From the NCBI GenBank assembly GCA_027487555.1, contig JAIYDI010000018.1:542924-606923 (forward strand): 64,000 nt of DNA, given 5' to 3'. This document shows, in pieces, positions 59,022-64,000 of the stretch (positions are counted from its first letter, which is position 1; each line of letters opens with the position of its first letter). The notes under the pieces are model-generated. The model saw only the letters and a program-made list of their open reading frames with translations. It was not told the origin of the DNA and ran no database searches. The position numbers were made by a program, and so were the translations under genes. The DNA is from Hyphomicrobiales bacterium. Lineage in GTDB: Bacteria; Pseudomonadota; Alphaproteobacteria; Rhizobiales; Devosiaceae.

Positions 59022-60230
59022 ATGGCACTATCGCTGAGCGCGGATACCGAGCGCAGCGCAACCGCGAGCGCCGCGCTACCGGTCCGCTACCAGGTCCTGC
59101 ACGATATCGATGCGGTTGCCGAGCTCTGGTCGGCTTTCGAGCCCGGGTCGGCACTATCGCCGGGACAGTCGCTGGCGCTCGTCCGGCACTGGGTCACAGC
59201 CAACGGCATCTCCTCAGAGGACCAGTACTATATCGTTGCGGAGACGGCTGCCGGCCCCGTTGCGCTCCTGCCTTTGTGGCGGAAGACCCAGCGCGGCGTG
59301 CGGACGCTGCGCTTCTTTCCAGGCAGCCATATCGGCGCCAACCAGCCGCTCGTTTGCCCCTTGCGCTATGGGCAACTCACGGCGGCGGAGCGCCGGGCCT
59401 TGTGGAATGGCATGAGCCGTGCGGTTCGCGGTGCCGACCTGGTCGTGCTCGATGCTGTGCCGGAAGTCGGCGGTGGTGTCGCGAGCTTTGCCGAATTCGG
59501 CGAGAGCCTGGCGGCAGATACCCTGTATCGCGCCGAGTTCACGAGCTTTGCCGAGGCGGACCGCGTTCAGCGCTCGAAGAGCCGTCGCAAGCATGATCGC
59601 CAGCAGGGCGAGAAGCTCGAAGCGATGGGGACCGTGACGCTGGACGCGCTCGGCAATGGTGCCGAGGCGCAGGCGCTGCTGGATGTGCTGTTCGCGCAGC
59701 GGGCCCGGCGTTTCGCTGTGCAGGGGATACCCAATCCTTTCGCCGACCACCCGATCCGCGGCTTCTATCACGCGATCGCGGCCTCGGGGTCGGGCGTGCA
59801 GATCGTGCTGCATGTCCTGAGGCTCGATGGCGAGCCTGTGGCGCTGCGCTACAATATCGGTTTCGGTCGCGCGCTGTTTTGCCTGATATCGTCCATGAGC
59901 GACGATGCGGCCATCCAGGCGGGCTCGCCCGGCAAGCAGTGCTTGTTGCGCATCATGCAGACGGTATTTGACGGTGGCTGGACTGCGTTCGATATGGGGG
60001 GTGGGTTCACGGACGAGAAGCGACACTGGTGCAATGTCCAGATTCCGCTCCGTCGGCACTACCTGGCCCTGTCGCCCCTGGGCGTGGTGGTCGGTGCGCT
60101 CGACCGCGGACGTATCGCACTGAAGCATCGAATCAAATCGGATCCTAGACTGCTCGCGACGGTCAGGAAGTGGCGCGCCAGGCTGTCGCGTAGCCATGTG
60201 CCATCGGCGTCGTGCGACGCGGCCGGCTAG
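59022..60230 (+). CDS. GNAT-fold acyltransferase, BioF2/CelD-like
   Basis: 402 residues from ATG after gggagg (MALSLSADTERSATASAALP). The layout of two GNAT-like halves fits the BioF2-like acetyltransferase family often linked to surface polysaccharide or cellulose clusters. Segments include RTLRFFPGSHIGANQPLVCP, RSKSRRKHDRQQGEKLEAMG and GEPVALRYNIGFGRALFCL. The substrate is unknown. No polysaccharide genes adjoin it. The TAG stop is supplied by a mosaic repeat. Confidence 0.78.
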   Translation: MALSLSADTERSATASAALPVRYQVLHDIDAVAELWSAFEPGSALSPGQSLALVRHWVTANGISSEDQYYIVAETAAGPVALLPLWRKTQRGVRTLRFFPGSHIGANQPLVCPLRYGQLTAAERRALWNGMSRAVRGADLVVLDAVPEVGGGVASFAEFGESLAADTLYRAEFTSFAEADRVQRSKSRRKHDRQQGEKLEAMGTVTLDALGNGAEAQALLDVLFAQRARRFAVQGIPNPFADHPIRGFYHAIAASGSGVQIVLHVLRLDGEPVALRYNIGFGRALFCLISSMSDDAAIQAGSPGKQCLLRIMQTVFDGGWTAFDMGGGFTDEKRHWCNVQIPLRRHYLALSPLGVVVGALDRGRIALKHRIKSDPRLLATVRKWRARLSRSHVPSASCDAAG

Positions 60231-60306
60231 ATCATTCCACGTTTTGGGTGAAGAGCCGAAATCATCTAAACCCGTGTTTTGTCGCGCTTTCGAACCGGGT
60301 GTGCCG
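60228..60306. repeat. Two-module mosaic intergenic repeat (copy 2, inverted)
   Basis: Starts tagatcattccacgttttg and continues through tcgcgctttcgaaccggg. Read in the opposite sense to 39179-39283 it aligns over about 75 bases with only scattered differences. It supplies the TAG stop of the acyltransferase gene. Confidence 0.8.
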
Positions 60307-60328
60307 TGCAGCTTTCCCCAAAAGCCCC

Positions 60329-61057
60329 CTAGATCAGTTTCAGCGCCTTCAGCGAGGCGTGACCGCTGCGTCCGATAATGAGGTGGTCGTGCACCGTGAT
60401 GCCGAGCGGCTTTGAGATTTCCTCGATCTGCCGGGTCATGTGCACGTCGGCCGACGACGGCGTGGGATCGCCCGACGGGTGGTTATGGACCAGGATCAGT
60501 GCGGTGGCGGAGAGCTGCAACGCCCGCTTGAGGACCTCGCGCGGATAGACCGGTGTGTGATCGATAGTGCCGCGCTGCGCAACTTCGTCAGCAATCAGTC
60601 GGTTCTTCTTGTCGAGATAGAGAATACGCATCTCTTCGACTTCATTATGCGCCATCGCCGCGTGACAATAGTCGATCACCTGAGACCAGGACGAGAGCAG
60701 GGGCGCGTCTCGTCCGACGCGTTCGCGTGCGAAGCGTTGGCCGGCCGCCTGCACAACCTTGAGGGCTATCGCCGTGGTCTCGCCCATGCCCTTGACCGTC
60801 GCAAGGTCGGTGACTGACGCGCCGAAGACGCCGGAGAACGAGCCAAAACGCGCCAGGAGATCCTTGGCAAGCGGCTTGGTATCGCGCCGCGGCAGGGCAA
60901 GCTGCAGGATAAGTTCAAGCAACTCGTAGTCGGCAAGCGCCTCGGGCCCAAGTGAGACGAAACGCTGTCGTGCCCGTTCGCGGTGCCCGATATAGTGCGG
61001 GCTCGCAGCCTCGGCGAGGCCGGGACTACCATTCTGTTCGTCCCCGCCCTCTGCCAT
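60329..61057 (-). CDS. radC: RadC family JAB-domain protein
   Basis: 242 residues. An N-terminal helix-hairpin-helix region ([35 protein letters not shown]) precedes the JAB/MPN metalloprotease-like domain with the JAMM motif [14 protein letters not shown]. Once called a DNA repair protein, its cellular role is unproven. Four bases separate it from map, which lies upstream in the same direction, so the two are an operon. It ends next to the mosaic repeat at 60228. Confidence 0.95.
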   Translation of the reverse strand: MAEGGDEQNGSPGLAEAASPHYIGHRERARQRFVSLGPEALADYELLELILQLALPRRDTKPLAKDLLARFGSFSGVFGASVTDLATVKGMGETTAIALKVVQAAGQRFARERVGRDAPLLSSWSQVIDYCHAAMAHNEVEEMRILYLDKKNRLIADEVAQRGTIDHTPVYPREVLKRALQLSATALILVHNHPSGDPTPSSADVHMTRQIEEISKPLGITVHDHLIIGRSGHASLKALKLI

Positions 61058-61061
61058 GCGA

Positions 61062-61892
61062 TCAGCGGCGCGCCGCCAGTGGGTTGAACAGACCCTTGGG
61101 CGAAAGGGTGAAGATCTCGTTGCCTGTCTCGGTGATGCCGATCGAGTGCTCCGCCTGCGCCGAAAGCGTGCGGTCGCGCGTGACGGCTGTCCAGCCGTCG
61201 GGAAGAATCTTCACATGCGGGCGCCCGAGGTTGATCATCGGCTCGATGGTGAAGATCATCCCGGGTTTCAGCGGAACCCCTGTCCCCGGTACGCCAAAGT
61301 GCATGATGTTGGGCTCGTCATGAAACAATTGTCCGACACCGTGTCCCACAAAGTCACGCACGACGCTTGTCCGCTCGGTCTCCGCCAATGTCTGGATCGC
61401 AGCACCTATATCGCCGGTCGTGTTGCCGGGCTTTGCCGCCGCGATCCCGGCCTCGAGGGCGGCATAGGTCACGTCGATCAGCCGTTCGGCCTTGCGGCTG
61501 ATCTCGCCGACTGCGAACATACGTGAACTGTCACCGTACCAGCCCTCGACAATCAGGGTGAGGTCGATATTGACGATGTCCCCGTCACGCAGCGGTCTCT
61601 CGTCCGGAATGCCATGGCAAACCACATGGTTGATCGATGTGCATATCGAATGCCGATAGCCCTTGTAGAACAGGGTTGCCGGAATGGCGTTGTTGTCTCG
61701 CGCAAATGCATAGGCCAGCCTGTCGAGCGCCGCAGTCGTCACCCCAGGTCGAACGGCATCCACCAGTACATCCAGCGCTTCTGCCGTCAGCCTGCCAGCC
61801 TTGCGCATTCCTGCGAAACCGGCCTCTCCATGCAAAGGAATAACCCCGGCAGTGCGGCGGGTCTTGGCTTCGGCGTCGACGAACGTAATCAT
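61062..61892 (-). CDS. map: Methionine aminopeptidase, type I
   Basis: Removes N-terminal methionine from nascent proteins. 276 residues from ATG ([20 protein letters not shown]); a longer frame upstream has no similarity. Metal ligands lie in [20 protein letters not shown] (Asp pair), [16 protein letters not shown] (His), [10 protein letters not shown] (Glu) and [12 protein letters not shown] (Glu). Divergent from the CinA-type gene and followed by radC. Confidence 0.96.
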   Translation of the reverse strand: MITFVDAEAKTRRTAGVIPLHGEAGFAGMRKAGRLTAEALDVLVDAVRPGVTTAALDRLAYAFARDNNAIPATLFYKGYRHSICTSINHVVCHGIPDERPLRDGDIVNIDLTLIVEGWYGDSSRMFAVGEISRKAERLIDVTYAALEAGIAAAKPGNTTGDIGAAIQTLAETERTSVVRDFVGHGVGQLFHDEPNIMHFGVPGTGVPLKPGMIFTIEPMINLGRPHVKILPDGWTAVTRDRTLSAQAEHSIGITETGNEIFTLSPKGLFNPLAARR

Positions 61893-62050
61893 TGTGGGCT
61901 CCGGCACAGGCCCACAAGTAAGCCTTCCATTCGCGCATGGGAAGGGGCTGGTTGAGGTCCTCCCCGCCTGTGGCAATTTCGGCGGCTTGCTTGACGTTTT
62001 CGCGGCCCGGAGGCAAAGGATTGTGCCTCGCTTTTTCCGCTAGGCAGTCC

Positions 62051-62824
62051 ATGTCCGATCCGCACTCCGTTACCGCCGGCCTTGTCGTCATCGGCGACGA
62101 AATCTTGTCCGGTCGGACGAAGGACGTGAATATCGGCACGGTGGCTGATTTCTGCACCGATCTCGCGATTGTCCTCAGCGAAGTTCGGGTCGTGGCGGAT
62201 GTCGAAGCTGACATCATAGCGGCGGTTCGGGCGCTAGCGGACCGCTATACCTACGTCTTCACGACTGGTGGCATCGGGCCGACCCATGACGACATCACCG
62301 CCGACGCGATCGCCAAGGCGTTCAATGTTGCGCTGCCGATAAATCCGGAAGCCAGGGCGATGCTCGAGGAGCGCTGGCGCCAGACGGGCACGGAGGTGAA
62401 CGAGGCGCGGTTGCGTATGGCACGCATTCCCGAGGGCGCCAGCCTGATCGTCAATTCCGTGAGCGCGGCGCCCGGTTTCCGCATGAACAACGTGCATGTG
62501 ATGGCCGGGGTGCCAAAGATCATGCAGGCCATGCTCGAGGCGATCGCGCCGACGCTCAAGGGCGGACGGAAGGTGCTGTCGCAGACTGTGCGTTGTGGTG
62601 TCGGCGAGGGGGCGATCGGCAGCGCGTTTGCCCGCATCCAGGATCAGTTTCCCGACGTGAAGATGGGCTCCTACCCGCGCATGGGCGAAGGCGTGGTGCG
62701 CACGGAACTGGTGCTGCGCGGCACCGACGAGGCCCGCCTCGCCGAGGCCGCGGTTGCCGTTCGCGCCATGGTCGTGGCCGCCCATTCCGCCCACGGCGTC
62801 TTGGCAGCCAGAGATTTCGACTAA
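62051..62824 (+). CDS. CinA N-terminal (molybdopterin-binding) domain protein
   Basis: 257 residues from ATG (MSDPHSVTAGLVVIGDEILS). It carries the MoCF/COG1058 domain with the motif FTTGGIGPTHDDITADAIAK. It lacks the C-terminal deamidase half of full CinA (about 400 residues). Stand-alone forms of this kind may act as pyrophosphatases on nucleotide derivatives; the role here is unknown. Divergent from map by 158 bases; gpt follows after 51. Confidence 0.9.
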   Translation: MSDPHSVTAGLVVIGDEILSGRTKDVNIGTVADFCTDLAIVLSEVRVVADVEADIIAAVRALADRYTYVFTTGGIGPTHDDITADAIAKAFNVALPINPEARAMLEERWRQTGTEVNEARLRMARIPEGASLIVNSVSAAPGFRMNNVHVMAGVPKIMQAMLEAIAPTLKGGRKVLSQTVRCGVGEGAIGSAFARIQDQFPDVKMGSYPRMGEGVVRTELVLRGTDEARLAEAAVAVRAMVVAAHSAHGVLAARDFD

Positions 62825-62875
62825 ACCCCGGGCAGAGCGCCCGTTTCATTCGGCGCCGAGCGCCAAGGAGAGTAG

Positions 62876-63373
62876 ATGCAGCCGTCCTCCCAGAAATCCT
62901 TCCCCGTCACATGGGACCAGTTCCACCGCGACAGCCGCGCGCTCGCGTGGCGCCTGCAGGGGTTCGGCCCCTTTGATGCGCTGGTGGCAATCACCCGTGG
63001 CGGGCTGGTCCCTGCAGCAATCGTGGCGCGCGAGCTCAATATCCGGGTAGTCGAGTGCGTTTCGGTGAAGAGCTACGACCACCAGAACCAGGGCGGCGTC
63101 AAGGTCCTGAAGCCGATCACCGACGATCTGCTCGCGATGGCGCGAAACGGTGGCAAGCTGCTGATCGTCGATGACCTTGTCGACACCGGCGCCACCGCGC
63201 GGGTTGTACGCGACATGCTGCCCGGCGCGCATTTCGCTACCGTTTACGCCAAGCCAAAGGGGCGTGAGATGGTCGACACTTTCATCACCGAGGTCAGCCA
63301 GGACACGTGGATCTTCTTCCCCTGGGATCTCGACGTCGCCTATGTGCCGCCCATCTCGGGCGCCACCGACTGA
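62876..63373 (+). CDS. gpt: Xanthine phosphoribosyltransferase
   Basis: Salvages xanthine and guanine to nucleotides with PRPP. 165 residues. The PRPP motif is [17 protein letters not shown], with [20 protein letters not shown] near the N-terminus and the hood region [11 protein letters not shown]. Length is close to E. coli Gpt (152). The C-terminal [18 protein letters not shown] is typical. tRNA-Leu lies 96 bases downstream. Confidence 0.93.
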   Translation: MQPSSQKSFPVTWDQFHRDSRALAWRLQGFGPFDALVAITRGGLVPAAIVARELNIRVVECVSVKSYDHQNQGGVKVLKPITDDLLAMARNGGKLLIVDDLVDTGATARVVRDMLPGAHFATVYAKPKGREMVDTFITEVSQDTWIFFPWDLDVAYVPPISGATD

Positions 63374-63469
63374 TCCCTTCTCGGGCCGCGATGCACCTCT
63401 TTTGTTTGGCAAGGTGAGCTCGAGGCTGCAAGTACACATCAAGTCCGTCATGTGACATGGCGGACTGCT

Positions 63470-63555
63470 GCGGGCGTGATGGAATGGTAGACATACCGGA
63501 CTTAAAATCCGGAGGGTGTATACCCATGCGGGTTCGAGTCCCGCCGCCCGCACCA
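63470..63555 (+). tRNA. tRNA-Leu (anticodon UAA), CCA encoded
   Basis: Acceptor arms gcgggcg (63470-63476) and cgcccgc (63545-63551) pair fully. Anticodon stem ccgga / tccgg carries loop cttaaaa, giving UAA. A long variable arm (agggtgtataccca) marks a class II tRNA, and ggttcgagtcc is the T arm. Discriminator A and genomic CCA follow. Confidence 0.96.
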
Positions 63556-64000
63556 TACACCCCTGCCTTGTGAAGCGTCTCTGCGTACCGTATTTTGCAG
63601 TGGGGCGCGGCCTTGGTTTTGTTCAGCCGGTGGATCAGTACCAGCAGCGCACTGCGTTCCCGCAATGACTGTCAGCCGTGGTCAGGTCACTTCCTGCCGC
63701 CCGGTCGGCACACAGGCAAACATGGCCCGAGCCTATCTCACGTTCATGCCCCGGCCCCCAGGTGGCCGCGGCAGTCGCCTGACGACCCCAAGCTGAGTCG
63801 CCTCATGGTGAGGTCGCGAGCCCCCAAACTTATCCCCGTCCCCAAAACCTGCCGTATATTGCCCTCATCTCACCGTGCGGAAAGCGGGGTCGCGACGAAC
63901 GGTCCGGCGGGGAGAGATCGGGCGGATGGGGAGTCGTCCCTGTCCTGGCCGCTATCGTACGGCATGGCGCCCCAAAAGGGCCCCGCTGCCACGCGCACCT
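63556..64000. other. 445-base right-edge interval without a recognisable gene
   Basis: No convincing frame, RNA gene or phage sequence is visible. AT-poor except for ccgtatattgcc near 63850. Complementary segments such as ggcgcccc and ggggcc-type runs near 63967-63985 could fold. It may be the leader of a gene beyond the edge. Confidence 0.5.

Noticed and set aside
60329..60343. tagatcagtttca at the radC end as another mosaic-repeat copy
   Set aside because: It encodes the ordinary RadC C-terminus (LKLI) and lacks the rest of the repeat, so the resemblance is probably chance.

Overview
The window is 64 kb of GC-rich chromosome from an alphaproteobacterium, most likely a Hyphomicrobiales (rhizobial-order) organism and possibly Devosia-like. 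The evidence is the division/cell-wall cluster order, a meso-diaminopimelate-type MurE, a long-tailed FtsZ, a CtrA-like box before ftsZ, a SahR-metF pair, a DUF2336 protein and rhizobial-style mosaic intergenic repeats. The genus is an inference; no rRNA is present.

Layout. 1-3408: an RND efflux pair on the minus strand; the permease runs off the left edge. 3669-8599: ettA, then a ceramidase-like gene, a decayed second copy of the ettA 3' end, and a lower-GC minus-strand island with two overlapping genes (a nucleotidyltransferase-like DUF6932 protein and an unrecognised partner). 8884-16698: mixed metabolism and accessory genes (argG, tam, NnrU-like, an orphan GH19 lysin, an alpha/beta hydrolase, rarD, a MOSC protein, an NTF2-like protein, oxyR). 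16932-23400: a DUF2336 protein, a TetR/DUF4386 operon with a striking double operator, sahR-metF with a 20-bp palindrome upstream, an anchored low-complexity protein and a DjlA-like co-chaperone. 23430-23818: RNase P RNA.

23970-44337 is the division and peptidoglycan (dcw) cluster: rsmH-ftsL-ftsI-murE-murF-mraY-[no murD]-ftsW-murG-murC-murB-ddl-ftsQ-ftsA-//-ftsZ-lpxC. Most genes overlap or nearly touch, so they probably form one long operon. It makes the lipid II precursor (MurE, F, Y, G, C, B, Ddl), flips or polymerises and cross-links it (FtsW, FtsI), and assembles the Z-ring (FtsQ, L, A, Z). Two departures stand out. murD is missing, with a strong hairpin in its usual place. ftsA and ftsZ are separated by two opposite-strand surface-polysaccharide genes. 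bamD, recN and ligA follow in the usual alphaproteobacterial order.

49428-63373 holds a secreted small protein, photolyase, cysD-cysNC (sulfate activation to PAPS), a YCII protein with an acidic repeat tail, a GNAT enzyme, rpe-purB, ccdA, a BioF2-type acyltransferase, map-radC, a CinA-type protein and gpt. A tRNA-Leu(UAA) lies at 63470-63555; the remaining 445 bases show no gene.

Best candidates for something undescribed: the two-gene DUF6932 system in its low-GC island beside the ettA tail duplication, and a mosaic intergenic repeat whose ends supply the TAG stop codons of four different genes.
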